64,000 nucleotides of DNA from positions 62,001 through 126,000 of the forward strand of contig CAYNOT010000003.1 in NCBI GenBank assembly GCA_964398945.1, read 5' to 3'. The stretch comes from JBGTGG01 sp964398945 (GTDB taxonomy: Bacteria > Bacteroidota > Bacteroidia > Cytophagales > Cyclobacteriaceae). Positions within the stretch are counted from its first letter, which is position 1; each line of letters opens with the position of its first letter. This document shows, one piece after another, positions 18,601-26,898 of the stretch. A program made the translations under genes and the position numbers. The notes below the pieces were generated by a model. It saw only the letters and a program-made list of their open reading frames with translations, made no database searches and was not told where the DNA came from.

Positions 18601-21184
18601 GTGGCAATCGGATTCCGGTAAACGAGGCAAAAGGATAATACGGTAAATCAAATTTATCGATACTAAAGTTGCCACTCTCTTCAAAAACTTTTCCCCTGAA
18701 AACAGCGGTCAACATACCCGGTGCATCATTTGAAACATCGAGCGTTGTGCTTACGCGTGCATTTCCTTCCGCATCTGTATAGCCTTCATAAATCGTTTTC
18801 GATTCGCTATAAAAATCGCGCGATAAATCCTCAAAAGTATAATCCGGATATTTTTCGAATTTTGTTGTTGCTTTCGACAACACCACTTCAAATTGTGCTT
18901 TTAAATTTTTACCGGGCGCTCCGTGCAACCAATTAACTTTTAGGTTACCGGAAACATTTGCATTTCCATGCGTGATCTTGTCTACACCAAAATCCAGATT
19001 GATTTTTAAACGATTTGGCTTAATGGTTTCGATTTTGATTGGTTTGGTGAATTGCGTTCCGCCTACTTTCACCAAGGCAGTCCAGTTTCCGGTTGGGGCT
19101 TCGGAATCTGTTGCTGTTGAAAACCGATAGAAACCATTCTCTGAAGAAGACCGTACCAATCGGTTGGTTACTTGCCCTTGTGGGTTTTGCAATTCAAAAA
19201 TCACCGGATGCGTTGCCGGGAGTTTTTTGAGTTTGTCTTCCAAAATAAAAGATAGGTGCAAGGAATCACCCGGGCGCCACACACCACGTTCGCCATACAA
19301 AAACCCTTTCAATCCTTTTTGAACAACCTCCCCACGAACATCAAAACTGCTCAGTGAAAGTGATTCACCATTGGGCATGCGTAGATATCCACGCTGCGAT
19401 TGATTGCGCGCCACCAAAACAAATGGCGATTCCTTTGAGGCAATCGACACGCTTCCATCAGACCCGGTAATTCCAGTACCGATAGATTGCTGTTGAAAAT
19501 TGAACAACTCCACTTCCACACCGGATACAGGTTGTGTTGTGCGCAAATCATTTACAAACACTACTGTGTTCTCATCACCACCACGCTTGGCCAGCAAGCC
19601 TAGATCAGATGCCAATACATTTCGTTTGATGGTGCGCTGTCCGGTGTAGTACGATGAGTGACATGGATTTTCCCTTTCCTGCCAATCGTAATCTTCATCA
19701 TAATAATAACTCTCGTACGAATCCCAACTGCTATATTCATTCTGAGATTCGTCCCAATTTTCATCCTCTGTTAGTTCTTGCAAATCCGCGCTTTCGCTTT
19801 CGGCACCATCACAAAAATAGGCCAGGTACGATTTTTTAAATCCTATGCGTACCTGATAGATAGCGCCCGGTTCCGTGTTGATAAGCTTGGAAAGTTCCAG
19901 CGTAAACCGGTTCCATTTTCCTAAATCGGTAACGCCCATATTTTCAAGTGAAACCCGTTTGTTGAAAATAGGTTTGCCCACCCTTCGCAATTCAGAATTG
20001 CCATTCAACTGGCTTACCTGCAAAAACTGGATAACATTGTCCTCAAATATTTTTATGATCTGCACATCGACCGCTTTCAAATTGACCGCTTCGAAAGGCA
20101 TGATCAACCCATCGGAACTTGGTAGAATATTTCCTTTACCGGTAAAGCGAACCGCAGGTTTCACTTGTTCAAACATGACTTCAAACGTTCCGCCCGATTT
20201 CATCTTATAATCGAGGATGTTGCGAACACCTGCTTCAACATAAACCGTTTTACTTCCCGTTTGCCTTACCGGAGGATACACCAATATTTCATTGTCACGA
20301 ATTTCAAAATCCAGGCTTTGTAATCCTTGAATGCGAACCAGCCCTTCCAGGTTTTGTTTCTCACTCAACGGATCAGAAAATTGAACCACCAAATGTTGGT
20401 TGGACGACTGCTCTACTTTTACCTGCATCACTTTAAAGTCACTGAGTGACGGGATTTCCACTTCCTTCTTTTCTTCATGCGCTACACCCAACGGACTTCC
20501 GTTAGCGGATAATTCTACTTTAGAGGCAGTTTCCTTTCGTGCAACATCTTCCACAATAAAACCATGTTGTTTACCATCGGGCGTATGGGTCCATGAAATT
20601 TTCAGGCCATTGCCTTCTTGATTGGCCTTCAATATTTTTTCAACTTCTGCTTCTTCAGCGAAGTCAGCAGTAAACAAAGAACCTTCTATTTTTTGGCGTT
20701 TGAGATCGGTCTTTACATACGGCTTCACATTGTCAATCTGTAAATCATAATTCTGCGCCACCACCTGAAATGAATAGGTAAAAGTTGACAGCTCTTTGGA
20801 AACCTCCATCAATCTTCCTAACTGAAAAGAAACTTCATAAACTTGCCCCGAAGTCATTCGGTTTTCGGGCCTAAACTCCACCGTTCTTGCATCCACCCAG
20901 GTAGTTGATCCCTTCAATGCCGGACTAAACTCGAATATCTTTGCAGATGGACTCGTTCCTACCACTGAAGAGTCAACTACATCGTGGGCGAGGATGATCC
21001 GAATAGAAGAGCCGGAACTCAACACCCCCGCAGTATATGATGTAATATACTCGCCAAAGGCAGGGTTGATCGCCTGAACCGCCTTGCGGCTTCCGCTTGA
21101 AGATTGTAAATAGAAGAATCCGGCAACAAACACAGCAATCGCAACAGCAGCAACAGCAATTTTTTTCCAGGGAAGATTTTTCAT
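15614..21184 (-). CDS. Bacterial alpha-2-macroglobulin family protein
   Basis: A 1856-residue envelope protease trap. The thioester motif CIEQ is present with Cys1404, inside PYGCIEQTTSAVFPQLY, and is followed by the helical thioester domain with HRDGGFAYWPGADDSDSWG. Upstream are repeated macroglobulin-type beta domains and the family segment GVWRPGDSLHLSFIL. The N-terminus is one hydrophobic anchor (about 8-27), with no lipobox, unlike the lipoprotein form of E. coli. An acidic, tyrosine-rich insert lies near residues 470-515. The family traps invading proteases by covalent thioester attack and works with PBP1C; pbpC is next downstream on the same strand. The precise bait region cannot be defined here. 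Confidence 0.93.
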   Translation of the reverse strand: MKNLPWKKIAVAAVAIAVFVAGFFYLQSSSGSRKAVQAINPAFGEYITSYTAGVLSSGSSIRIILAHDVVDSSVVGTSPSAKIFEFSPALKGSTTWVDARTVEFRPENRMTSGQVYEVSFQLGRLMEVSKELSTFTYSFQVVAQNYDLQIDNVKPYVKTDLKRQKIEGSLFTADFAEEAEVEKILKANQEGNGLKISWTHTPDGKQHGFIVEDVARKETASKVELSANGSPLGVAHEEKKEVEIPSLSDFKVMQVKVEQSSNQHLVVQFSDPLSEKQNLEGLVRIQGLQSLDFEIRDNEILVYPPVRQTGSKTVYVEAGVRNILDYKMKSGGTFEVMFEQVKPAVRFTGKGNILPSSDGLIMPFEAVNLKAVDVQIIKIFEDNVIQFLQVSQLNGNSELRRVGKPIFNKRVSLENMGVTDLGKWNRFTLELSKLINTEPGAIYQVRIGFKKSYLAYFCDGAESESADLQELTEDENWDESQNEYSSWDSYESYYYDEDYDWQERENPCHSSYYTGQRTIKRNVLASDLGLLAKRGGDENTVVFVNDLRTTQPVSGVEVELFNFQQQSIGTGITGSDGSVSIASKESPFVLVARNQSQRGYLRMPNGESLSLSSFDVRGEVVQKGLKGFLYGERGVWRPGDSLHLSFILEDKLKKLPATHPVIFELQNPQGQVTNRLVRSSSENGFYRFSTATDSEAPTGNWTALVKVGGTQFTKPIKIETIKPNRLKINLDFGVDKITHGNANVSGNLKVNWLHGAPGKNLKAQFEVVLSKATTKFEKYPDYTFEDLSRDFYSESKTIYEGYTDAEGNARVSTTLDVSNDAPGMLTAVFRGKVFEESGNFSIDKFDLPYYPFASFTGIRLPPGDKARGMLLTDTTHRVDVVVVNADGKPMDRSTVEMSIFKLNWRWWWDDAGSDVNFMSGRYAQPISKSNIPVTNGKGQWTFKIKYPEWGRYYVKACDPVSGHCTGKVVYIDWPGWAGRAREGADGATMLTFSSDKPAYNIGEKANIVIPGSGQGRALVSIENGSKVIQTYWVETQKGDNPFSFDITKEMTPNVFVNVTMIQPHAQTVNDLPIRLYGVIPLKIEDPQTHLTPIITMPDVLEPGQEVVIKVSEKDKRKMTYTLAMVDEGLLDITRFKTPDPWNRFYAREALGVKTWDIYDQVMGAFGARIERLLAVGGDEELKSKEDDTKANRFKPVVKYFGPFTLDGGTKEHRFTMPHYIGSVKTMVVAGYEGAYGNTEKATPVRKPLMVLATLPRVLGPDEKVKLPVTLFSMDKSIRNVKVEIKTGGLLKVSESIKTVAMNDTDMTVDFDLSVASLIGVGKVEVIATSGNFKATDVIEINVRNPNPPATQVEEFLLEAGKTWNINVDPIGMVGTNSAILEISSLPPVNLGQRLKYLMQYPYGCIEQTTSAVFPQLYLDQVKVLTDGEKERVQTNIKAGIERLKTFVHRDGGFAYWPGADDSDSWGSTYAGHFLIEAEAKGYYVPNDMIKRWKKYQKSQAQNWRKNSAYGSSELMQAYRLYTLALAGDADLASMNRLREQANVPPVAMWMLAASYAKAGQPEAAKKLIANLTTVVKPYQELAYSYGSDVRDKAIMLETLVMLDERTKAFELLKEISKALSNSNSWMSTQSVAWSLKAVGAFAGNEKRGEIKFNYSYNGKDVNANTQLPVSQVTLDVDGVKTRGLKVASQGTGTLFARLIIEGTPTRGEEKEGEANILMNVSYTDTDGNKIDPSRLEQGKEFMAVVSITNPGLRGNIKNMALKQIFPSGWEINNLRFEEVENRVKSDKPTYQDIKDDRVYTYFDLRPNERKTFRVLLTASYAGAYYLPGVSCEAMYDNGIYSMKKGFDVSVVKPVVQ

Positions 21185-21308
21185 AACAGGTATACAAGTT
21201 AGAATAGGGGTTGTGAAGATCGAAAAATATTGGTTATCAAAAAATGATACGGAAACAATTCCGTAGCAATTCTTCAGCTACTATATCTTGGTATTCCTTC
21301 ATACCTGT

Positions 21309-21316
21309 TAATTTTG
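21309..21316 (+). promoter_or_regulatory. Candidate -7 element for the MscS-fragment/L,D-transpeptidase pair
   Basis: TAATTTTG fits TAnnTTTG. CTTG at 21287-21290 is 18 bases upstream, a little short of the usual spacing. The ATG at 21354 follows 37 bases later. Confidence 0.4.
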
Positions 21317-21353
21317 TACTTCCGGCCAGTGTGAAATAAAATACCAACTTCCC

Positions 21354-21782
21354 ATGCAAGAATTTTTAGAACGAGTCTACCACGGAAATACCATTCAAGA
21401 TTATTTGATCGCCCTTGGGATAACGATTGTTGGGGTTGTTGCCATCCGTATTTTTCGAAAAAGTGTTCTTACTTGGTTAAAAAAATGGGTTGAGGGCACG
21501 GAAACCAATTTGGATGACTACTTCGTACGTACGGTGGAACGGTTTGGGCTGCCCGTATTAAATTTCATATCCCTTTACATTGGCATTAGCTATCTGGACT
21601 TAAATGAATTTGGCAACAAGGTGGTCTATGCCACTATGGTGATGGTCATTTCATTTTATGCTTTGCGAATGACTACTATTTTTATTCGTATTTTTATCGA
21701 ATCCCATGTAAGGAAACAAGGGAGCGGGGAAGGATTGAGTTTGCCTATCCAAACATTATTTTTAAATAAGGAAAGTCAATGA
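21354..21782 (+). pseudogene. Truncated MscS-type mechanosensitive channel (N-terminal part only)
   Basis: A 142-residue ORF matching the N-terminal transmembrane region of small-conductance mechanosensitive channels: hydrophobic helices near 18-33, 60-78 and 85-105, and the charged loop KKWVEGTETNLDDYFV. It stops where the full-length family would begin the pore-lining helix and the soluble beta domain (the GLGIGGIAVALA-type region), which are absent. The end, LPIQTLFLNKESQ, looks unrelated. Its stop overlaps the next ATG by 4 bases (ATGA), so it may still be translated and couple that gene. It cannot form an MscS pore; I treat it as a remnant, though a small membrane protein role is possible. 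Confidence 0.65.
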
Positions 21783-22504
21783 TGGCCCGGGTATTGGTTA
21801 TGGCGCTCATTCTTTTGATCCAGCAAGGGTCTTTTAAAGAAATCCAAAAGAAAAACACGCGCGTAAAAACTGCCTACGATAACAGTGAGGCAACTGTCAA
21901 AAAATATTTTAGTGACAAAAACCTTTCCTATTCAGGGTTTCAGCTTTTTATTCGCGCTTTCAAAAAAGAAAAGAAAGTTGAAATCTGGATAAAAGAAAAA
22001 AACAAAGAAACATATTCGTTCTTACATGCTTACAATTTCTGTGCTTCTTCCGGAACACTCGGCCCGAAAAGAAAGGAAGGCGATCTGCAAATACCCGAAG
22101 GGATTTATACCATCAACCATTTCAATCCTGTCAGCAATTTCTATCTTTCGCTGGGCATAGATTACCCAAATGCTGCTGATAAAATCCTAAGCGATAAACT
22201 TAAACCGGGCGGGTTGATTTACATCCATGGAAATTGTGTAACCGTTGGATGCATCCCCATCACTGATGACAAAATAAAAGAACTCTACATCCTTGCTGTG
22301 GAAGCTAAAAACAATGGGCAAGAAAAAATCCCGGTACATATTTTCCCTACCCACCTTTCTGATAAAAACCTGAACGAAATCAACAATGCGTTTAATGTAT
22401 ACAGTTCATTCTGGAAAAACCTTCAACCGATCTATCAGGATTTTGAAACTTCTAAAAAATTGAAAAAGGTAAAAGTCCTTGCCAACGGTACGTATGCTTT
22501 TTAA
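21779..22504 (+). CDS. L,D-transpeptidase (YkuD/YafK-like) family protein
   Basis: A 241-residue protein with the catalytic motif IHGNCVTVGC: His150 and the nucleophile Cys158. The surrounding GGLIYIHG and the IPIT that follows match the YafK-type branch of YkuD enzymes. These form 3-3 crosslinks in peptidoglycan or attach proteins to it; some YafK relatives cut such links. A weak hydrophobic segment (about 2-15) may be a signal or anchor. Start codons at 21779 and 21782 are adjacent. The gene overlaps the truncated MscS frame by 4 bases. Which crosslink reaction it performs is not known. Confidence 0.8.
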   Translation: MMARVLVMALILLIQQGSFKEIQKKNTRVKTAYDNSEATVKKYFSDKNLSYSGFQLFIRAFKKEKKVEIWIKEKNKETYSFLHAYNFCASSGTLGPKRKEGDLQIPEGIYTINHFNPVSNFYLSLGIDYPNAADKILSDKLKPGGLIYIHGNCVTVGCIPITDDKIKELYILAVEAKNNGQEKIPVHIFPTHLSDKNLNEINNAFNVYSSFWKNLQPIYQDFETSKKLKKVKVLANGTYAF

Positions 22505-22550
22505 TAATCTGATATTTCGTAACATTCCCAAAATCACCAATTACATCCTT

Positions 22551-23306
22551 CTAATCCAATGATCCTGTGGTATTAATGTCCAGCGAGAAATCCTGAATGC
22601 TGATATTATCCATGCCTTTTTTGTCAAAAGGATATTCAATCATTAACTGAAAATTGCTGAGCGTTACCAGTATCAAACTAGTTAATGCAAGGAAAATGTA
22701 AATTGCCCATACCGGAACAATGGACTCCAGCCGGTACAAAACAATGGGCGCTTGAACCATGGGGAATATGACAATGAAGAATATGACATAAAACCGAAGA
22801 CCTGCCATGGTGCGGTGGCCAACAAGGCCAATCAAATATGCAGAACTATCGGTTACATCTTTTAGGTAGCGAACCATACGCAACGTATTACGCTTTGAGA
22901 TTTCCTTGCGGTGGGCTTCAATAAATAAGAAAAGTTCATTGAGCTTAAGCTGAAAAGGTTTATATAGTGAATCCCTGTTTTCCAATTGACTGGTCAACTG
23001 AGCGAACAATCCATTCAACATAGTATTGGCCTCTTGCTTCTTTTCCACAGGCAAATCTTCAGAAATCCAAAACGAATAATACAACGCCATCGCACTTCCT
23101 TTAAACAAACTAAAGTATTCCAGTGCCCGGTCTCTACGCTTAAAGGCTGTTTGCATGGAGAAATGTAGAGGAAAGACTACACACAGGCTAAACAACAAGA
23201 GGTCGAGATGAAACTTGATTTGGAAATGGATCGCCAAAAAAGCAGCAAGCTGTGAGATGGCCAATGCTAAAAATGTTCGTAAATTGAAATAGTTTAAAAT
23301 TCTCAT
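22551..23306 (-). CDS. Polytopic membrane protein, possibly bestrophin-like
   Basis: A 251-residue protein with two hydrophobic hairpins, at about residues 10-50 and 170-215, separated by a charged helical region. The C-terminal EYPFDKKGMDNI resembles the segment after the last helix of bestrophin-type anion channels, and the plan (two hairpins around a soluble part) fits loosely, but the match is too weak for a firm call. Its ATG overlaps that of the divergent neighbour: CATG at 23304-23307 serves both strands. It converges with the L,D-transpeptidase gene. Confidence 0.55.
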   Translation of the reverse strand: MRILNYFNLRTFLALAISQLAAFLAIHFQIKFHLDLLLFSLCVVFPLHFSMQTAFKRRDRALEYFSLFKGSAMALYYSFWISEDLPVEKKQEANTMLNGLFAQLTSQLENRDSLYKPFQLKLNELFLFIEAHRKEISKRNTLRMVRYLKDVTDSSAYLIGLVGHRTMAGLRFYVIFFIVIFPMVQAPIVLYRLESIVPVWAIYIFLALTSLILVTLSNFQLMIEYPFDKKGMDNISIQDFSLDINTTGSLD

Positions 23307-23310
23307 GGCA

Positions 23311-24327
23311 ATGAAAAAGTATTATTTTGTATGGATGCTGTTCGTTTTGATGCTCACAAATTCCTTTGCGCAAGAGGTTCCCCTCTTTCAAAAAAAGGAT
23401 ATCATTAACCTTCGGATAAGTGGCTCAATCAAATCTATCAAAAAGAACTCAAATGATTCTACATTTGTTACGGGAAAGTTTCAATATGAAAGTGATTCCA
23501 ACAACTGGGTTGATGTACCTGCGCAGGCACGTGTGAGAGGAAACTTTCGGTTAAAGAATTGTTACTTTCCTCCATTAAAACTGAATTTTAAAAAGAAGGA
23601 TGTATCATCAACACTCTTTAAAGGAAATAAATCGCTAAAGCTGGTACTACCTTGCCAGACATCATCAGACAAAAATAGCCTTATTCGAAAGGAATACCTG
23701 TGCTATCAATTCTATCAGGTACTTTCACCCTACTATTTCCAAACCCGATTGGCCAATGCTGATGTTACCGAAACTTCGCACAAAAAACCGCGCGATTATA
23801 GCCTTCTCACATTTTTTGTGGAGGATAATACAATGGTGGCAAAACGTAGCAACGGGAAAGTGATAAAAGAAATAGGTATAAGCCCTGCTGTGTTTGACGA
23901 AAAACAATCCATCCGAAATGATTTTTTCCAGTATATGATTGGCAATGCCGACTGGTCGGCTGTTTATCAACACAACAGTAACACGTTGTTCGTTGACGGA
24001 AAATACATACCCTTATCCTACGACTTTGATATGTCAGGATTTGTGAATGCCGGATATGCCCATGAAAATCCACCTCAACTTGGAACAGGTGATCCACGGG
24101 AACGGTTATACCGTGGATTTTGCAAATCAGTATCTGCGATGCAAGAAGTCAGAAAAGAGTTTTTGGAAAAGGAGTCTGCTGTCCATGCACTGGTTGATGA
24201 ACACGAACCCTTTTTTTCCAAATACGAATTTAAAGACATGCACAATTACCTGGATCAATTTTTTGAAATCCTGAAAAGTGACAGAGACTTCAAAAGTTCA
24301 ATTCTTGAACAATGTCGGACAAAATGA
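23311..24327 (+). CDS. Exported protein of unknown function
   Basis: About 338 residues with a clear signal peptide (KKYYFVWMLFVLMLTNSFAQ). The pattern ARVRGNFR, FPPLKLNFKK, LKLVLPCQ, YLCYQFYQVLSPYYF, then a late YDFDMSGF, recalls an uncharacterised Bacteroidota family, with a distant resemblance to CotH-type kinases (RGN near the start, an acidic D-F-D late). This is not strong enough to assign kinase activity. ATG codons at 23305 and 23311 are both possible; the second gives the more usual signal peptide. Any promoter must lie inside the divergent gene. Confidence 0.6.
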   Translation: MKKYYFVWMLFVLMLTNSFAQEVPLFQKKDIINLRISGSIKSIKKNSNDSTFVTGKFQYESDSNNWVDVPAQARVRGNFRLKNCYFPPLKLNFKKKDVSSTLFKGNKSLKLVLPCQTSSDKNSLIRKEYLCYQFYQVLSPYYFQTRLANADVTETSHKKPRDYSLLTFFVEDNTMVAKRSNGKVIKEIGISPAVFDEKQSIRNDFFQYMIGNADWSAVYQHNSNTLFVDGKYIPLSYDFDMSGFVNAGYAHENPPQLGTGDPRERLYRGFCKSVSAMQEVRKEFLEKESAVHALVDEHEPFFSKYEFKDMHNYLDQFFEILKSDRDFKSSILEQCRTK

Positions 24328-24418
24328 ATTCAGATGTGCATTTCACTGAATATCACAAATTGTGTAACGGTTCAAGTATTGAAACTTCTAAAAATTAGAA
24401 CAGTAAAGTATGTTTGGA

Positions 24419-24778
24419 TTAAAATTCCTGCACAAGATAATCCAGCGCCTCTTCGCGTGTATCAAAATGATGGATTTTTTCCTTGCTCCACAAATTAACA
24501 GCTTTTAAAATCCACTGTTGGACTTTTGACAATCCAACAATTGCGTTTCTTTCAGTTACATGATCAACCTTTGGCAATTCCTTTTCAAAATGCCGCATGA
24601 AATCCGGTGTGATATAATTCTTTTTTAAGATACTCAACACCAGAACAGGCTTGTTATTCTGGAACACTAAACTGATGGCAGCATCCAATAGGGAAATCAT
24701 TTCCGATTCCTTAAGCTCGGAGTAATCGAGTATCAAAACTTCCTTGCCTTTGTGCTGTATGGTGTAGAGCCTGTTCAA
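24419..24778 (-). CDS. Small STAS-like protein of unknown function
   Basis: A 119-residue soluble protein. The alternating pattern (YTIQHKGKEVLILDYSELKESEM, then AISLVFQNNKPVLVLSIL, and WSKEKIHHFDTREEALDYLV at the end) is that of the SpoIIAA/STAS-like fold seen in many small Bacteroidota proteins; the last motif matches the usual FxTxEEALxWL end. No ATG is available near the start and the frame opens at a TTG. It lies downstream of the aromatic operon but beyond its terminator, so is probably transcribed separately. Function unknown. Confidence 0.6.
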   Translation of the reverse strand: MNRLYTIQHKGKEVLILDYSELKESEMISLLDAAISLVFQNNKPVLVLSILKKNYITPDFMRHFEKELPKVDHVTERNAIVGLSKVQQWILKAVNLWSKEKIHHFDTREEALDYLVQEF

Positions 24779-24813
24779 TGCGTATTAATTTCGAAAATCA
24801 ATTAAATGAAAGT

Positions 24814-24843
24814 TAAAAAATGGCTTCACATACATGTGAAGCC
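24814..24843 (-). terminator. Intrinsic terminator of the aromatic amino acid operon
   Basis: GGCTTCACAT and ATGTGAAGCC form a perfect 10-bp stem (24822-24843). On the minus strand it is followed by ATTTTTT, 40 bases after the DAHP synthase stop. Confidence 0.85.
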
Positions 24844-24883
24844 GTTCTGGTTTTTAAATCACAAAATTAATACGTTGGCTACA

Positions 24884-25993
24884 TTAAACCTTCGCGCCTT
24901 CTTCTTTCTTGTTCATCACTTTGGTTTGCACCTGAATGGATTCGTGGTGGATCAACCGCAACAGGTCGCGCATAAACCCCTCGTCCAAGCCCATTGCTTG
25001 TCCAAGCTGCACCCGGCTTTTGATAATCTCCTCCCACCGGTTTACCTGTAGGATGGTCACGTTGTTTTCTTTTTTATACTGACCGATCTTTTCAGAAATC
25101 TTCATCCGCGAAGACATTTTCTGCATGATATCATCATCCAATTGGTCGATCTGTTCACGCAACAGGCTCAAAGTGTCTTTGAATGTTTTATTGTCGGTCG
25201 ATACTGTACGTACAACCAAATCCTCAATAATTTTAGCCAGGGCTGCCGGTGTTACCTGTTGCTTCGCATCGCTCAGCGCTACCTCCGGATGGATATGGCT
25301 TTCAATCATCAAGCCCACCATATCCAGGTCCAGTGCTTTCTGCGAGATGAACGGGATCAACTCACGCGTTCCGCAGATATGGCTTGGGTCACAAATAATA
25401 TCCAGTTCAGGAATCCGGGTTTTCAACTCAATGGCAAAATCCCACATCGGTGCATTGCGGAAAGGTCCTTTTTCAAAAGAAGAAAATCCGCGGTGGATGG
25501 CCGCCATTTTGGTAATGCCCGCTTTGTTCAAGCGTTCCAATGCGCCAATCCAAAGTTCCAGATCCGGGTTCACCGGGTTTTTTACCATCACCGGAATGTC
25601 AACGCCTTTTACAGCGTCTGCTACCTCCTGCACGGAAAAAGGATTCACCGTAGTACGGGCGCCTACCCATAAAATATCCACTCCGTATTTTAAAGCCAAC
25701 TCCACATGCGCTGCATTGGCAACTTCAGTAGTGATCGGCAACCCGGTTTCTTTTTTGGCTTGCACCAACCACTTCAATCCTTCTTCACCTGCGCCTTCGT
25801 ACTGACCCGGTCGGGTACGGGGTTTCCAGATGCCGGCACGCAATGCCGAGATTTTTCCGGTTGCTGCCAAAAGTTTTGCCGTGCTTACCATTTGGGTTTC
25901 ACTTTCTGCACTGCACGGCCCGCTGATAACAAGTGGTCTGTTGTTCGTGGGCAACCAGGTTGAAATCGATTCTAATTCTAATTCCTTTTTCAT
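24884..25993 (-). CDS. Bifunctional DAHP synthase / chorismate mutase
   Basis: A 369-residue fusion. The N-terminal type I DAHP synthase part (about 1-260) has SGPCSAESETQ, RAGIWKPRTRPG and a central CDPSHICG. It makes 3-deoxy-arabino-heptulosonate 7-phosphate from phosphoenolpyruvate and erythrose 4-phosphate. The C-terminal part (about 270-355) is an AroQ-type chorismate mutase helix set (LREQIDQLDDDIMQKMSSR), converting chorismate to prephenate. In relatives the mutase domain also carries feedback control. It is last in the pheA, aminotransferase, tyrA operon, 9 bases after tyrA. Fusion of the first pathway step to the prephenate branch point fits control by Phe and Tyr. Confidence 0.94.
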   Translation of the reverse strand: MKKELELESISTWLPTNNRPLVISGPCSAESETQMVSTAKLLAATGKISALRAGIWKPRTRPGQYEGAGEEGLKWLVQAKKETGLPITTEVANAAHVELALKYGVDILWVGARTTVNPFSVQEVADAVKGVDIPVMVKNPVNPDLELWIGALERLNKAGITKMAAIHRGFSSFEKGPFRNAPMWDFAIELKTRIPELDIICDPSHICGTRELIPFISQKALDLDMVGLMIESHIHPEVALSDAKQQVTPAALAKIIEDLVVRTVSTDNKTFKDTLSLLREQIDQLDDDIMQKMSSRMKISEKIGQYKKENNVTILQVNRWEEIIKSRVQLGQAMGLDEGFMRDLLRLIHHESIQVQTKVMNKKEEGAKV

Positions 25994-26002
25994 AACACTA
26001 AT

Positions 26003-26893
26003 TTACTTTACTATGGGTTCTGTTTTACTGATTTGATCTTTTAATTCTATGCCTTGCAACACGCGTTTGATTTCATTCGCCTGCTTCATGGTGTCGTATA
26101 ATTTATCTACCTCATCATCGATCAGGTATTGTTGAAACTTTTGCAAATGGGAAATGTATTCTGCCAATGCCTTTTTTAAATGTCGTGCGTTTTGTTGAAA
26201 AATCGGTGCCCACATTTCTGGCGAGCTTTTCGCCAACCGGACGGTAGAAGCAAAACCACTGCCCGCCAATGTGAAAATATTTTTCTCATCGCCTTCAATG
26301 TCCAACACGGTTTGCCCCAACAAAAAAGAACTTACGTGCGACAAGTGCGAAACATACGCCACATGCTTGTCGTGTTCTTCTGCTTCCATAAACGTAACAT
26401 TCATGCCCAACGCATTAAACACTTCCCCGGCAACGGCCAGGGCGCGTTCGCCTGATTTATTGGGTTCACAAATAATGTTCATTTTGTTCTTAAACAATCC
26501 TTCAAACGCGGCAGTCGGGCCGGAGTTTTCTGTACCGGCAATCGGGTGGGCCGCCACAAACTGATGTCGCTTCGCATGGTTTTCAACTGCCTTGCAAATT
26601 TGTGATTTTGTGGAACCACCATCGATCACAATGGCGGTTGGTGAAATCAAATCCAAAATGGTTGGCAATATCTTTTGAATGGCATTTACAGGAATTGCAA
26701 TGATGACAAGTTCAGCGTTGTTTAGTGCTTCCTCCAACGGTGCAACCGAATCCACAATACCAAGTGTTACTGCTGCCTTTCTATGTTCTTCATTTGCATC
26801 CACACCCACAATGGAAGAAGTAATGCCCGCTTTCCGAAGGTCTTTCACCATTGAACCGCCAATCAATCCAAGTCCTATTACTGTTGTTTTCAT
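26003..26893 (-). CDS. tyrA: Prephenate dehydrogenase
   Basis: A 296-residue NAD(P)-dependent enzyme oxidising prephenate to 4-hydroxyphenylpyruvate for tyrosine. The Rossmann loop VIGLGLIGGSM is at the start. The family motif VAAHPIAGTENSG lies near residue 118, and an all-helical C-terminal domain follows. No ACT or mutase domain is fused, so feedback probably acts elsewhere. It sits 5 bases after the aminotransferase stop and 9 bases before the DAHP synthase gene, so is one of four genes under the leader at 28962-29045. Confidence 0.93.
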   Translation of the reverse strand: MKTTVIGLGLIGGSMVKDLRKAGITSSIVGVDANEEHRKAAVTLGIVDSVAPLEEALNNAELVIIAIPVNAIQKILPTILDLISPTAIVIDGGSTKSQICKAVENHAKRHQFVAAHPIAGTENSGPTAAFEGLFKNKMNIICEPNKSGERALAVAGEVFNALGMNVTFMEAEEHDKHVAYVSHLSHVSSFLLGQTVLDIEGDEKNIFTLAGSGFASTVRLAKSSPEMWAPIFQQNARHLKKALAEYISHLQKFQQYLIDDEVDKLYDTMKQANEIKRVLQGIELKDQISKTEPIVK

Positions 26894-26898
26894 AATTG

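Noticed and set aside
25125..25805. Long open frame on the plus strand opposite the DAHP synthase gene.
   Set aside because: The minus-strand gene has all catalytic motifs; the opposing frame shows no recognisable family and no promoter.
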